Shown here piece after piece: positions 17,441 through 25,140 of a stretch of DNA of 64,000 nucleotides (its first letter is position 1; each line of letters begins with the position of its first letter). The stretch comes from Chryseobacterium camelliae (GTDB lineage: Bacteria > Bacteroidota > Bacteroidia > Flavobacteriales > Weeksellaceae). A program made the translations under genes and the position numbers. The stretch covers positions 434,001 through 498,000 of the forward strand of contig NZ_JAUTAL010000001.1 of assembly GCF_030818575.1 (NCBI RefSeq). The letters are read 5' to 3'. Below the pieces are notes generated by a model. That model saw only the letters and a program-made list of their open reading frames with translations. It ran no database searches and had not been told where the DNA came from.

Positions 17441-17782
17441 TCAAAAAATTTTTGCTTCCTGCAATTCCCTTACCTCAATAGTTCCGCCTGCCGAAATGGT
17501 TGGCATTATATTGCATAACGCTATGGCAGCTTCCAGGTTTTCGCAGGAAATCTTTATAAACCCGGTAACAGAAGTCTTGTATTCATCAGAATAATAACCA
17601 AAAAATGGACGGTGATCTTCCCGTATGACTGCTCCGGGCTCACGAAAAATGTCTATTTCCAGGAGCTGATTATTCTGTATCATCCTGCTGATAAACATCT
17701 TCCATAGGCTGCCAAGTTTCTCGATCTGTGTCTGTGTCAGGCGTTCGGGCTCTGTCCTTAAAAGGCATATGAAGGTTTTCAT
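17441..17782 (-). CDS. YciI-like (YCII/DGPF domain) protein
   Basis: The product, about 113 residues from MKTFICLLRTEPERL, has the small ferredoxin-like fold pattern of the YCII-related family: N-terminal strand KTFICLLR, HRPFFGYYSDEYKTSVTGFIKI, and C-terminal GGTIEVRELQEA. The family has an unclear enzymatic role. The ATG at 17782 follows the marR stop by one base; an ATG three codons earlier (17791) would overlap marR. Second gene of the marR operon. Confidence 0.75.
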   Translation of the reverse strand: MKTFICLLRTEPERLTQTQIEKLGSLWKMFISRMIQNNQLLEIDIFREPGAVIREDHRPFFGYYSDEYKTSVTGFIKISCENLEAAIALCNIMPTISAGGTIEVRELQEAKIF

Positions 17783-17783
17783 A

Positions 17784-18200
17784 TTAAGCATGATTGATGT
17801 TATTGCTGATCTTATGTAAAATTTTGAAAAAGCTTTTTTTCTCTTCTGCAGACAGCCCGTTGGACAGGGTCAGCTCGATCTCTTTCCATATGATGGCCAG
17901 TTCTTCCAGCTTGACCTTTCCTTTATCAGTCAGATAAATAACCGATGTACGCATATCGGCAGCATCTTTATATTTTTTCAGGAGACCCTCCTTGGTCATC
18001 CGTTCCACCATTTTAAAGAGGGTAGCATGTTGTATCTGAAGCTTTTCTACCAGAGAACTCATAGACTGCCCGTCCTGGAGCGAAAGATAGTACAGTAGCC
18101 CGTCCTGCCCTGGGAAAAGCTGAATGCCGGAAAGCCTTTTGGCCAGTAGTGCACGGTGCTGTTTGCTCAGATACAGGAGTTCTTTGCCGATATATTCCAT
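17784..18200 (-). CDS. MarR family transcriptional regulator
   Basis: The 138-residue protein has the winged helix of MarR repressors: QLFPGQDGLLYYL, LVEKLQIQHATLFKMVERMTKEGLL (recognition helix about residues 52-75), then wing ADMRTSVIYLTDKG. It is first in a leftward operon (marR, yciI-like, FMN reductase, NmrA-like). A long palindrome covers the promoter just upstream, and a second copy lies inside the operon, so it likely represses its own operon and is relieved by a small aromatic or oxidising ligand. Confidence 0.9.
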   Translation of the reverse strand: MEYIGKELLYLSKQHRALLAKRLSGIQLFPGQDGLLYYLSLQDGQSMSSLVEKLQIQHATLFKMVERMTKEGLLKKYKDAADMRTSVIYLTDKGKVKLEELAIIWKEIELTLSNGLSAEEKKSFFKILHKISNNINHA

Positions 18201-18222
18201 AGTTTTGTAATGAATAACATCA

Positions 18223-18230
18223 CAAATATA
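18223..18230 (-). promoter_or_regulatory. marR promoter: Promoter of the marR operon
   Basis: TATATTTG on the minus strand is a perfect -7 element, predicting a start about 16 bases before the marR ATG. The expected -33 region is inside the palindrome at 18235-18260. Confidence 0.65.
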
Positions 18231-18234
18231 CTTA

Positions 18235-18260
18235 TTTTTATTTAGCCGGCTAAATAAAAA
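18235..18260. promoter_or_regulatory. MarR operator palindrome
   Basis: A perfect 26-bp palindrome centred on GCCGGC (core ATTTAGCCGGCTAAAT) lies immediately upstream of the -7 element. Binding here would block RNA polymerase. Confidence 0.7.
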
Positions 18261-18311
18261 ATTGTTTTTTTAAGAAAATCAATGAATTTGAATGTAGGAG
18301 TGGGGCTGAGT

Positions 18312-19080
18312 AAGGATAAAACCACAACAGTCGCAAAAGTTTTTTGACACATAAGAATGTTGAAGATAAAAGCTTTGAAAACAGAAGAGCACATCAGTTT
18401 TAAAAATCTACGATTTTAAATGGTGGGAAACAATCTTTGTGATCTGCTCATCTGCGGGCGTCAGTGAACTCAATATCCTTGATTTAAAGGTTCGGCTACT
18501 GAACATACGGGCAGAGAATAGTAGAATTAAGGTAAGGATAAAACCACAATAGTCGCAAAAGTTTTTTGACACATAAGAATGACGAAGATAAAAACTTTGA
18601 AAACAGAAGAGCACATTAGTTTTAAAAATCGTAGATTTTAAATGCTGGGAAACAATCTGTATGATCCGCTCATCTGCGAGCGTCAATGAACTCAATATCT
18701 TCGATTTAAAGGTTCGGCTACTGAACATACGGGCAGAGAATAGTAGAATTAAGGTAAGGATAAAACCACAACAGTCGCAAAAGTTTTTTTACACATAAGA
18801 ATGTTGAAGATAAAAGCTTTGAAAACACAAGAGCACATTAGTTTTAAAAATCGTATATTTTTAATGCAGATAAAGAATCTGCTTGATCTGCTCATCTGCG
18901 AGCATCAATGAACTCAATATCTTTGATTTAAAGGTTCGGCTACTGAACATACGGGCAGAGAATAGTAGAATTAGGGTAAGAATAAAACCACAACAGTTGC
19001 AAAAGTTTTTTAACACATAAGAATGTTGAAGATAAAAGCTTTGAAAACAGAAGAGCACAGTAGTTTTAAAAATCAATCTT
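18312..19080. repeat. Tandem repeat array 3, four units of about 222 bp
   Basis: Units begin near 18312, 18535, 18757 and 18979. Each starts 'aaggataaaaccacaacag' and shares the A-unit core of arrays 1 and 2, but also carries a further block ('ttaaaggttcggctactgaac' region) absent there. The fourth is truncated. Short open frames on the minus strand repeat with the units and are not genes. Confidence 0.85.
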
Positions 19081-19120
19081 TAACAATATCCGATACTTAC
19101 TTCTGTTACCTGGAAACCAT

Positions 19121-19153
19121 AAAAAAAGAGCGGTAAAAACCGCCCTCTAATTC
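19121..19153 (-). terminator. Terminator after the small peptide gene
   Basis: On the minus strand AGAGGGCGG-TTTTTA-CCGCTCT is followed by TTTTTTT (two-base bulge in the left arm). Confidence 0.75.
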
Positions 19154-19164
19154 TTACTGGAATT

Positions 19165-19290
19165 TTAAAGGTAAACGCATCCACAGCCTGTTTCCCATTC
19201 CTCACAAATTCTTTTAGGTTCCATGCAGTACGGACCTGCACCTTTGATCGCAGACAATTCTTTTTTGTCTAATTTTTTTAGATTTTTCAT
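19165..19290 (-). CDS. Bacteriocin-like small peptide (41 residues)
   Basis: A 41-codon frame encodes a leader MKNLKKLDKKELSAIKGAG followed by a Cys-rich core with Cys at residues 22, 29, 36 and 38 and ending GCGCVYL. The leader resembles the conserved MKNLKKL-ELK-I-GG leaders of small peptides annotated as bacteriocin-like in Chryseobacterium, here with Gly-Ala-Gly where a double glycine is usual. A good terminator follows. No modification enzyme, peptidase-containing ABC exporter or immunity gene is adjacent. The peptide is too short for standard gene finding but the frame, leader and terminator support it. Confidence 0.75.
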   Translation of the reverse strand: MKNLKKLDKKELSAIKGAGPYCMEPKRICEEWETGCGCVYL

Positions 19291-19359
19291 ATTGATTAAT
19301 ATTTTAATTTGCTGATCACTAATATAAACAAAAAATCAATTAATCCATAGTGATGTGAT

Positions 19360-19908
19360 TTAATTTTGGAATTCAGTCAGTTTTTCTGCCAGTGCCAGTG
19401 CATGGATTTTTGCTTTGGCTTTGATGCTTTCTTCGGTATATCCCGCATTTACAGAGGTTCCGTGGAAATATATTGGGTCTACATATTTCATTCCGGTATA
19501 ATAGGCAGTCTGCTCCAGGTTTTTGCAGAATTCATGTACCCTGAAATGATGTTCCCCCACAGCATTGTATTCACGTTCAGGAGCACCCACCGTAAAACTT
19601 GGGATGAAATATTTGTCTTTGAGCTTATCGCCTTGGGAACCGTAAGCAAACTGGTATTCAAACACCACATCAAACCAGTGCTTTAAAATAGCCGGCATTG
19701 AATACCAGTACAACGGGTATTGGAAAATCACCACATCGTGCCGCAACAAGGCTTCCTGTTCTGCCACTGCATTGATGTTATAATCAGGATAAAGCATGCT
19801 CAGGTTCCTGATCTCCAGTGCCGGATGACTGCTTTTAAGTTCTTCAATAATCGTCCTGTTCGCCAGTGACTTTTCTATATCGGGATGCCCGAGGATAAGG
19901 AGTGCCAT
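19360..19908 (-). CDS. NAD(P)H:quinone oxidoreductase, flavodoxin-like fold
   Basis: The 182-residue protein belongs to the KefF/MdaB/NQO family: LLILGHPDIEKSLANRTI at the FMN phosphate loop, VVIFQYPLYWYSMPAILKHWFD near residues 60-81 and YTGMKYVDPIYFHG near 137-150. It likely performs two-electron reduction of quinones with bound flavin. It is divergent from an HxlR regulator, with a 99-bp gap packed with overlapping promoters and dyads, and so is probably controlled by it. Confidence 0.9.
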   Translation of the reverse strand: MALLILGHPDIEKSLANRTIIEELKSSHPALEIRNLSMLYPDYNINAVAEQEALLRHDVVIFQYPLYWYSMPAILKHWFDVVFEYQFAYGSQGDKLKDKYFIPSFTVGAPEREYNAVGEHHFRVHEFCKNLEQTAYYTGMKYVDPIYFHGTSVNAGYTEESIKAKAKIHALALAEKLTEFQN

Positions 19909-19927
19909 AGTGTAAAATTTAGATGAT

Positions 19928-19946
19928 AACTATATATTTGATAGTT
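19928..19946. promoter_or_regulatory. HxlR operator candidate 1
   Basis: AACTAT and ATAGTT arms are separated by seven bases. The site covers the predicted start (about 19941) of the quinone reductase transcript. Confidence 0.5.
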
Positions 19947-19978
19947 GCAAAATTATTTTGAGTCGGTTACATTTGCAA
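19945..19978. promoter_or_regulatory. Overlapping divergent promoters
   Basis: Rightward: TTG 19945-19947 and TACATTTG 19968-19975, 20-bp spacing. Leftward: TTG (CAA at 19976-19978) and TAATTTTG (19948-19955), 20-bp spacing. The two promoters share the same DNA, so they compete. Confidence 0.6.
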
Positions 19979-19981
19979 TAA

Positions 19982-19997
19982 CTATCCAATTGGATAG
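19982..19997. promoter_or_regulatory. HxlR operator candidate 2
   Basis: Perfect 16-bp palindrome CTATCCAATTGGATAG over the predicted rightward start. It shares the ACTAT half-site with candidate 1. Confidence 0.55.
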
Positions 19998-20007
19998 GTG
20001 GGAAAAC

Positions 20008-20376
20008 ATGAAAAAAGAATGTACCGGCAACCAGGTAAAATTAGGAGAGAAAGTATATCCCTGCACGGTAAGCCTTGCCATGGATCTGGTAGGAGGGAAG
20101 TGGAAAACCGTTATCCTCTACCATCTGAAAGATGGAGAGAAGAGATACAGTGAACTCAGGAAAGAACTTTTTTCCGTCACGGAAATGACGCTGAGCCTCC
20201 AGCTGAAGCAGCTGGAGAAGGATGGCCTGATTTCCAGGAAGGTTTTCGGGGAAAAGCCGCCCATAAAAGTGGTGTATTCACTCACTGCCTTTGGGAAAAC
20301 CTTTGTCCCGGTCCTTGATGCCATTACACAATGGGGAAACCGGATTGCAGAAGAAAAAGGCTCCTTTACAGAATAG
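20008..20376 (+). CDS. HxlR family transcriptional regulator
   Basis: From the ATG at 20008 the product is about 122 residues. YPCTVSLAMDLVGGKWKTVILYHLKDGEKRYSEL is the HxlR signature with a conserved Cys in front of the winged helix, where many HxlR regulators sense aldehydes, quinones or thiol stress. SVTEMTLSLQLKQLEKDGLI is the recognition helix region. An upstream start near 19945 is rejected because it would lie within the promoter. It probably controls the divergent quinone reductase and itself. Confidence 0.9.
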   Translation: MKKECTGNQVKLGEKVYPCTVSLAMDLVGGKWKTVILYHLKDGEKRYSELRKELFSVTEMTLSLQLKQLEKDGLISRKVFGEKPPIKVVYSLTAFGKTFVPVLDAITQWGNRIAEEKGSFTE

Positions 20377-20444
20377 GAGTATTCTGCAGGCTGTTTATGG
20401 AATTGGGTTCAGAGTCGTTTTGTTTCGATAGGCAGTAAATAAAG

Positions 20445-21035
20445 TTAGTCTATAAGGTCATAGCTCATGAAAACCGCGGTTTCAGTAGCGTCTTCATAGC
20501 GTTTTGAATTCCATCCCGTAATGGAAAAACCGCATTTACGGTAAAATTCCACAGCAGGGTAATTGGTATTCTGCGTTTCCAGTTCTACCATCCGGCAGCC
20601 TAGAGAGCGTGCTTCCCGGTTAGCAGCCTTGATCAGCATTCTTCCGATGTTCTGCCCCCTGAAGGGTTCGCTCACCAGCATATTTTCTATGACCAGGCTT
20701 CGGTTGTCTGCCCTGAACCGGCAGATGACCCAGCCTATGAGCTCACTTTGGTAAAATGCCCCGAAAGAGTGGCCTTCACTGATTATGGCATTCAGCATCT
20801 CGATGTCATACTGTTGTTTCCAGTCTTTTTGATAGGACTGCTTCTTTTCCCTTAAGATCAATTCAAATTCATTGGGGGTTTCTATGCTGCATACAGCAAG
20901 GATTTTGTCTGTTTTGTAGCCATTCAGCCCCCAATCGGGCAAAGGATCATAATTGAGTTTCCCCAATGACCTGATGTCTAGAAATCCTTCCGGATCAATT
21001 TTATGTGCGTGCATAATGATGGATTGACAGGACAC
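20445..21035 (-). CDS. GNAT family N-acetyltransferase
   Basis: This 196-residue protein carries the acetyl-CoA pyrophosphate-binding loop EPFRGQNIGRMLIKAA (Q/RxxGxG/A type) near residues 122-137, preceded by VIENMLVS and followed by VELETQNTNYPAVEFYRKCGFSITGW, a standard GNAT C-terminal half. The N-terminal 90 residues resemble those of streptothricin-type acetyltransferases, but substrate is not established. An in-frame ATG at 21014 gives a start of MHAHKIDPEGF and may be the real one. Convergent with hxlR. Confidence 0.85.
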   Translation of the reverse strand: MSCQSIIMHAHKIDPEGFLDIRSLGKLNYDPLPDWGLNGYKTDKILAVCSIETPNEFELILREKKQSYQKDWKQQYDIEMLNAIISEGHSFGAFYQSELIGWVICRFRADNRSLVIENMLVSEPFRGQNIGRMLIKAANREARSLGCRMVELETQNTNYPAVEFYRKCGFSITGWNSKRYEDATETAVFMSYDLID

Positions 21036-21119
21036 CTCCTGTCTTGTATTTAAATAAAGCGGTACAATACTGGCCCTAAATTTAAATAAAATTTCACATT
21101 TATAAACTTGTAAAACCTG

Positions 21120-21127
21120 TAAATTTG
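21120..21127 (+). promoter_or_regulatory. Promoter of pafA
   Basis: TAAATTTG matches the -7 element; a start near 21134 gives a leader of about 18 bases to the ATG at 21152. It also rules out a TTG start at 21125. Confidence 0.55.
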
Positions 21128-21151
21128 CGGAACAATAAAAAAATATACGGG

Positions 21152-22798
21152 ATGCTTAGGAAAATTTCGTTTGCGGCGGCCACTGTACTGTCCGTAATCA
21201 CAATTAATGCTCAGAAGAATAAAAATACACAGCTGGAAAGGCCGAAACTGATGGTTGGTCTGGTGGTGGACCAGATGCGCTGGGATTATCTGTACCGTTT
21301 TTACGATAAATTCGGTAACGACGGTTTCAAAAGATTGTTAAATACAGGATATTCATTAAATAATGTCCACATCAATTATGTGCCTACCGTAACGGCGATA
21401 GGCCACACCAGTATTTATACAGGTTCTGTACCGGCTATTCACGGGATTGCCGGGAACGACTGGACCGATAAGGAAACCGGAAAGAATGTATATTGTACCA
21501 CCGATGAAAACGTAAAGCCGGTAGGTACCACCAATACAAAAATAGGAAGCCATTCCCCGAAAAACCTATGGTCCACCACAGTCACCGACGAACTGAAGCT
21601 GGCGACCAATTTTCAGGGAAAGGTAATCGGGGTGTCATTAAAGGATAGGGCATCGATCCTTCCGGCAGGCCATACGCCGAATGGTGCATTCTGGTTTGAT
21701 GATTCTACCGGGAATTTCGTGACCAGTACCTGGTACATGAATGACCTGCCTCAGTGGATCAAGTCGTTCAATGCTCAAAACCTTCCGGACCAGCTGGTTG
21801 CCAAAGGTTGGAATACCTTGCTGCCGATCAGCGAATATACCGAGAGCAGCCCGGATAACTCCTCCTGGGAAGGGCTTTTGGGAAGTGCTAAAACCCCGAC
21901 GTTTCCTTACACTAACCTGGCGAAAGATTATCAGACTAAAAAAGACAACATCCGTTATACTCCTTTCGGGAACACCCTTACCCTCAAGCTGGCAGAGGCT
22001 TCTATTGCAGGAGAACAGCTGGGTGCGGATCAGATTACCGATTTCCTGGCGATCAATCTTGCCTCTACCGATTATGCAGGCCATAAATACGGCCCTAATT
22101 CCATTGAAGTGGAAGATGTATACTTGAGGCTGGACCGTGACCTCGCAGAGTTCTTTAATTATCTGGATACGAAAGTAGGTAAGGGGAAATATACCATCTT
22201 CCTTTCCGCAGACCACGGTGGAGCCCACTCAGAAGGCTTCCTGCTGGAACATAAAATCAACACGGGATTCTTTGGGGAAACAATACAGAAGGACATCAAC
22301 CTGAAGCTGAAAGAAAAATTCGGGGTAGACAACCTCATCAATGCCATTGATAACTATCAGATTTATTTTGACCGCAAATTGCTGGCAGAGCATCAGCTGA
22401 AACTTGAAGATGTCGTGGATTTTGCCGTAACTGAGATCGAGAAAGACCCTGCAGACCTCTACGCTGTATCGGTGCTGAAAGTGCAGCAGGCTACCATTCC
22501 GGAACCGATCAAGCAAAGGATTATCAACGGAATCAACAGGCAGCGAAGCGGGGATATCCAGCTGGTTGCACACGATTCCATGCTGCCTTCCTATGCGAAG
22601 ACCGGAACTTCTCACAGCGTCTGGAATTCTTATGACTCACACATTCCTCTGATCTTTATGGGATGGGGAATTGAACATGGTGAAAGCAACAAAGCCTATA
22701 ACATGACCGATATTGCTCCTACGGTTTCTGCATTGCTTAAAATCCAGTTTCCGAGCGGAAGCATCGGTAATCCGATTACGGAAGTGATCGGCAGGTAA
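21152..22798 (+). CDS. pafA: PafA-type alkaline phosphatase
   Basis: After a signal peptide (LRKISFAAATVLSVITINAQ) the 548-residue enzyme shows the PafA active site: nucleophile Thr near residue 81 in PTVTAIGHTSIYTGS, Asn in GIAGNDWTD, Lys and Arg in SLKDRASILPAG, and the two-zinc site from VVDQMRWDYL, STDYAGHKYGP, LSADHGGAHSEG and TGTSHSVW. This is the periplasmic, broad-specificity phosphomonoesterase described from Elizabethkingia (Chryseobacterium) meningoseptica, important in flavobacterial phosphate acquisition. No Pho regulator is adjacent; a terminator follows. Confidence 0.95.
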   Translation: MLRKISFAAATVLSVITINAQKNKNTQLERPKLMVGLVVDQMRWDYLYRFYDKFGNDGFKRLLNTGYSLNNVHINYVPTVTAIGHTSIYTGSVPAIHGIAGNDWTDKETGKNVYCTTDENVKPVGTTNTKIGSHSPKNLWSTTVTDELKLATNFQGKVIGVSLKDRASILPAGHTPNGAFWFDDSTGNFVTSTWYMNDLPQWIKSFNAQNLPDQLVAKGWNTLLPISEYTESSPDNSSWEGLLGSAKTPTFPYTNLAKDYQTKKDNIRYTPFGNTLTLKLAEASIAGEQLGADQITDFLAINLASTDYAGHKYGPNSIEVEDVYLRLDRDLAEFFNYLDTKVGKGKYTIFLSADHGGAHSEGFLLEHKINTGFFGETIQKDINLKLKEKFGVDNLINAIDNYQIYFDRKLLAEHQLKLEDVVDFAVTEIEKDPADLYAVSVLKVQQATIPEPIKQRIINGINRQRSGDIQLVAHDSMLPSYAKTGTSHSVWNSYDSHIPLIFMGWGIEHGESNKAYNMTDIAPTVSALLKIQFPSGSIGNPITEVIGR

Positions 22799-22811
22799 TA
22801 GATACTCAATG

Positions 22812-22846
22812 AAAAATCCTTAGCTTTAACAGTTAAGGATTTTTTA
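22812..22846. terminator. Bidirectional terminator
   Basis: AATCCTTA pairs with TAAGGATT, flanked by A and T runs on the two sides; it serves pafA and the convergent Crp-like gene. Confidence 0.85.
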
Positions 22847-22848
22847 TT

Positions 22849-23445
22849 TTAATAATATATTTTACTGTTGTCAAGCCTCACCAGCTTTTCCCGTTCCATT
22901 TTTTTGATGGTCCGTATCACGGTTTCGGTGCGTAATCCCGTAATTGCAGCCAGCTGCTGCCGGGTATACGGAATAAAGAACGAGTACGGTTCTTTGTACC
23001 CGAAATATACCTTAATGTGGTCAAAGAATTTTTTCAACCTGGTAAAAGGGTTCATCATAGAAAGGGGAGCAGACATCACATATTTATAATGCATCCTGTC
23101 TGCAGTGTATCTATAGATGCTTAGCATCAGGCCCGGCTTTTGGGAAATAAGATCATGAAACCTGCTTTTCTCCACTTTAATGATGTCACATTCCGTTACC
23201 GCAATAGCATTAACGGCGTACTCCTTATCGGTGAAAAGATATGTTTCGCCAAAACAATGGCCTTCAAAAGGAAGCCCGTGGATAAATTCTTTACCATCTT
23301 CATGGAAATTGGTGAGTTTTACCGTTCCGGTTTTAATCTGAAAATAAAATTTTGTAGAGCTTCCTTCGTGAAAGATAAATTCACCTGATTTATAATTCTG
23401 AATTTTTGCTCCATGAGAAAACAGCAAGTTTTCACAAATAACCAT
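22849..23445 (-). CDS. Crp/Fnr family transcriptional regulator
   Basis: The 198-residue protein has a cyclic-nucleotide-binding-like beta roll (GEFIFHEGSSTKFYFQIKTGTVKL, FGETYLF) and a C-terminal winged helix with recognition helix TRQQLAAITGLRTETVIRTIKKME near residues 160-183. No Cys cluster for an iron-sulfur centre is present, so it is not an Fnr-type oxygen sensor; the effector is unknown. It is convergent with pafA and shares its terminator. Confidence 0.9.
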   Translation of the reverse strand: MVICENLLFSHGAKIQNYKSGEFIFHEGSSTKFYFQIKTGTVKLTNFHEDGKEFIHGLPFEGHCFGETYLFTDKEYAVNAIAVTECDIIKVEKSRFHDLISQKPGLMLSIYRYTADRMHYKYVMSAPLSMMNPFTRLKKFFDHIKVYFGYKEPYSFFIPYTRQQLAAITGLRTETVIRTIKKMEREKLVRLDNSKIYY

Positions 23446-23582
23446 AAGTGTTATATTATTTTCTATAAAGGTATTAAATAAATATTATGTTAACCAAATA
23501 ATAATGTACCACAAAAAGGCTTCTTAACTGTAAAATTTTCCCTTTTAAAGCAGGTTTACACAGTTGTCTTTCTATAAAACAA

Positions 23583-23614
23583 GCAAGCGGTTCCCCGACT
23601 GGAAAACCGCTTGC
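23583..23614 (-). terminator. Terminator of the RNase/barstar operon
   Basis: A 10-bp stem GCAAGCGGTT/AACCGCTTGC with a 12-base loop, followed on the minus strand by TTGTTTTA. Confidence 0.8.
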
Positions 23615-23636
23615 CTGCTAAAGCTGACTATATGAA

Positions 23637-23924
23637 TTATTCTTCATCTTCATATTGTTCAAGATAATAGCTGAAAGTAAAGCCTTCTACTTCTTCCTCC
23701 GCCTCTTCCAGCGTAGTGAGAAGATCTTCAAAAGTCTCCAGCTGGTCAACTGTCATATTCACAAATTCCAGGTTCAGGGGCATTTCCAGTCCGCCGGTGA
23801 TAACATCGTACAATGCATCCAGGTTATTCCCGAAATACTCAGGGAGCGGACATTTTTCCTTCAGTTGCGCATAAAAGTCTTCATCATCTCCTATGTCGCT
23901 GAAATCAATATATATATTCTTCAT
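23637..23924 (-). CDS. Barstar family inhibitor (RNase immunity protein)
   Basis: The 95-residue, very acidic protein matches barstar: IYIDFSDIGDDEDFYAQLKEKCPLPEYFGNNLDALYDVITGG, with the conserved YFGNNLDALYD helix that plugs the barnase active site, and C-terminal EEEVEGFTFSYYLEQYEDEE. It is the last gene of a three-gene operon whose first gene encodes a barnase-like RNase, so it most likely inhibits that enzyme in the cytosol before export. It starts one base after the stop of the metalloprotease gene. Confidence 0.9.
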   Translation of the reverse strand: MKNIYIDFSDIGDDEDFYAQLKEKCPLPEYFGNNLDALYDVITGGLEMPLNLEFVNMTVDQLETFEDLLTTLEEAEEEVEGFTFSYYLEQYEDEE

Positions 23925-23925
23925 A

Positions 23926-24561
23926 TCAGATAAATTTCCATTTTTTGTTCATTAAAAAAGTTTGGCACTTACTGCAGAAACCGGTTTCCTCATCAGTAGG
24001 GTTTTTGCCTCCGGCATTTCTCATAAAGCATGTTTTTACAGGACAATGTTTTAATCCTTGCGTATGCCCCAGTTCATGAATTGCTATCTTAAAAAGCTGT
24101 TCATCCTTTTTATTTTTATTAAGCCGGAAAGCAGATGCTATACAGGCATTTCCGGGCCTGTAGCCCAGGCCCATGATTGCGTAATCTCTGATATTTCCTT
24201 TGGCGGCACTGATGTCTTTAGAAGTAAGTCCGATCGTGACTCTGCCTGCCGGAGTCCTGTCGTGAAGGAACCTGATGAGGGAATCTGCACGGTAACGGTT
24301 CCTTTCAGGATAAAAAGCATGATCCGGCAAATCTATAGGCTGCAGTACCTTTACGTGCGGATACACTTTTTTCAGCTCCGAAGTAACAAATGCAACCCTG
24401 GCAGGATCGATATCTGCAAACGGCTGAACCAGAATGCTTAAGGGATGGTCCGGTATTGCTTTTTCAGCTTTTCCGGAACAGGACAGGAGTACAATCAGGC
24501 AGCAATATGCTCCTGCATACAGCCACCGGTTGAAGGCTGACGCGATAGAGTTCCGTATCAT
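23926..24561 (-). CDS. Archaemetzincin-like zinc metalloprotease, predicted lipoprotein
   Basis: The 211-residue protein shows the full archaemetzincin zinc-site signature: HELGHTQGLKH at residues 162-172 (His162, Glu163, His166, third ligand His172), then Cys173, Cys178, Met180 of the Met-turn, and a distal CSKC pair at 196-199. It has a hydrophobic N terminus ending LIVLLSCSG, a likely lipoprotein site at Cys28, so it probably sits in an envelope membrane. Its start overlaps the RNase stop (TAATG), a sign of coupling. Why it sits between an RNase and its inhibitor is unclear. Confidence 0.88.
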   Translation of the reverse strand: MIRNSIASAFNRWLYAGAYCCLIVLLSCSGKAEKAIPDHPLSILVQPFADIDPARVAFVTSELKKVYPHVKVLQPIDLPDHAFYPERNRYRADSLIRFLHDRTPAGRVTIGLTSKDISAAKGNIRDYAIMGLGYRPGNACIASAFRLNKNKKDEQLFKIAIHELGHTQGLKHCPVKTCFMRNAGGKNPTDEETGFCSKCQTFLMNKKWKFI

Positions 24562-25061
24562 TATTGCTTCTTAAAGCTTTTATAATGGTCCTTGGTGAGG
24601 TAAACGTCTCCTTCCCGGGTAAAAACAATCCTGTCAGCATTTCTGCCGCCACACCGGTAATTGACATCTGCTTCATAATAGTCTGCTCCCTGAGGAAGGC
24701 TTCCTTCACGGTTGCCGAAACGGTCCCCGCCGATCGCTTTTCCTGGCAAAACCTCACAGAGATTTCCCTGGGAGGGGTTCCATCCTTTTGCCCTGGCTTC
24801 TTTCTTGGTGATATAGAAGTCGGGAAGCCGGTGGTTCTGTTTTACATATTGCGTAACGGTCTGGTCCCTTGTGAGTTCCTCAATAGATTGCTGAGTACCC
24901 GTATTGGTTTCAGAAGTTCCGGATGCGCTTCCGTATTCAACAGAAGCGGTATGGGAATGATTTGTTCTTCCGTTTTTAAAAGAAGTAATACCGTACATCA
25001 GCAGCATTCCCACTGCAAATCCCGCCAGTATAAAGAAAAGTGACCGTATTTTACTGTTCAT
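24561..25061 (-). CDS. Barnase-like secreted ribonuclease
   Basis: The 166-residue protein has an N-terminal membrane or signal segment (LFFILAGFAVGMLLMYGITSF), a Ser/Thr/Gly-rich linker to about residue 58, then a full barnase domain: LPDFYITKKEARAKGW, GDRFGNREG, YYEADVNY with catalytic Glu130, DRIVFT with Arg144, and TKDHYKSF with His159. The triad is complete, so it should be an active guanyl-preferring endoribonuclease. Cys102 and Cys137 could form a disulfide outside the cell. It is first in an operon with an archaemetzincin-like lipoprotein and a barstar. Confidence 0.92.
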   Translation of the reverse strand: MNSKIRSLFFILAGFAVGMLLMYGITSFKNGRTNHSHTASVEYGSASGTSETNTGTQQSIEELTRDQTVTQYVKQNHRLPDFYITKKEARAKGWNPSQGNLCEVLPGKAIGGDRFGNREGSLPQGADYYEADVNYRCGGRNADRIVFTREGDVYLTKDHYKSFKKQ

Positions 25062-25140
25062 GTGCTTTTTATTAAAAGTAAGGCAATATAGCAGTTTCCT
25101 GGATTTTTGTCAAGCTTTTATACAGATACCACATATCTGC

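Noticed and set aside
18408..19076. Two Phe/Ser-rich open frames on the minus strand
   Set aside because: They repeat with the 222-bp tandem units and end at unit boundaries, so they are products of the repeat.
21638..22228. Open frame of 196 codons antisense to pafA
   Set aside because: Lies inside a clearly functional enzyme gene; composition is that of a mirrored coding strand.
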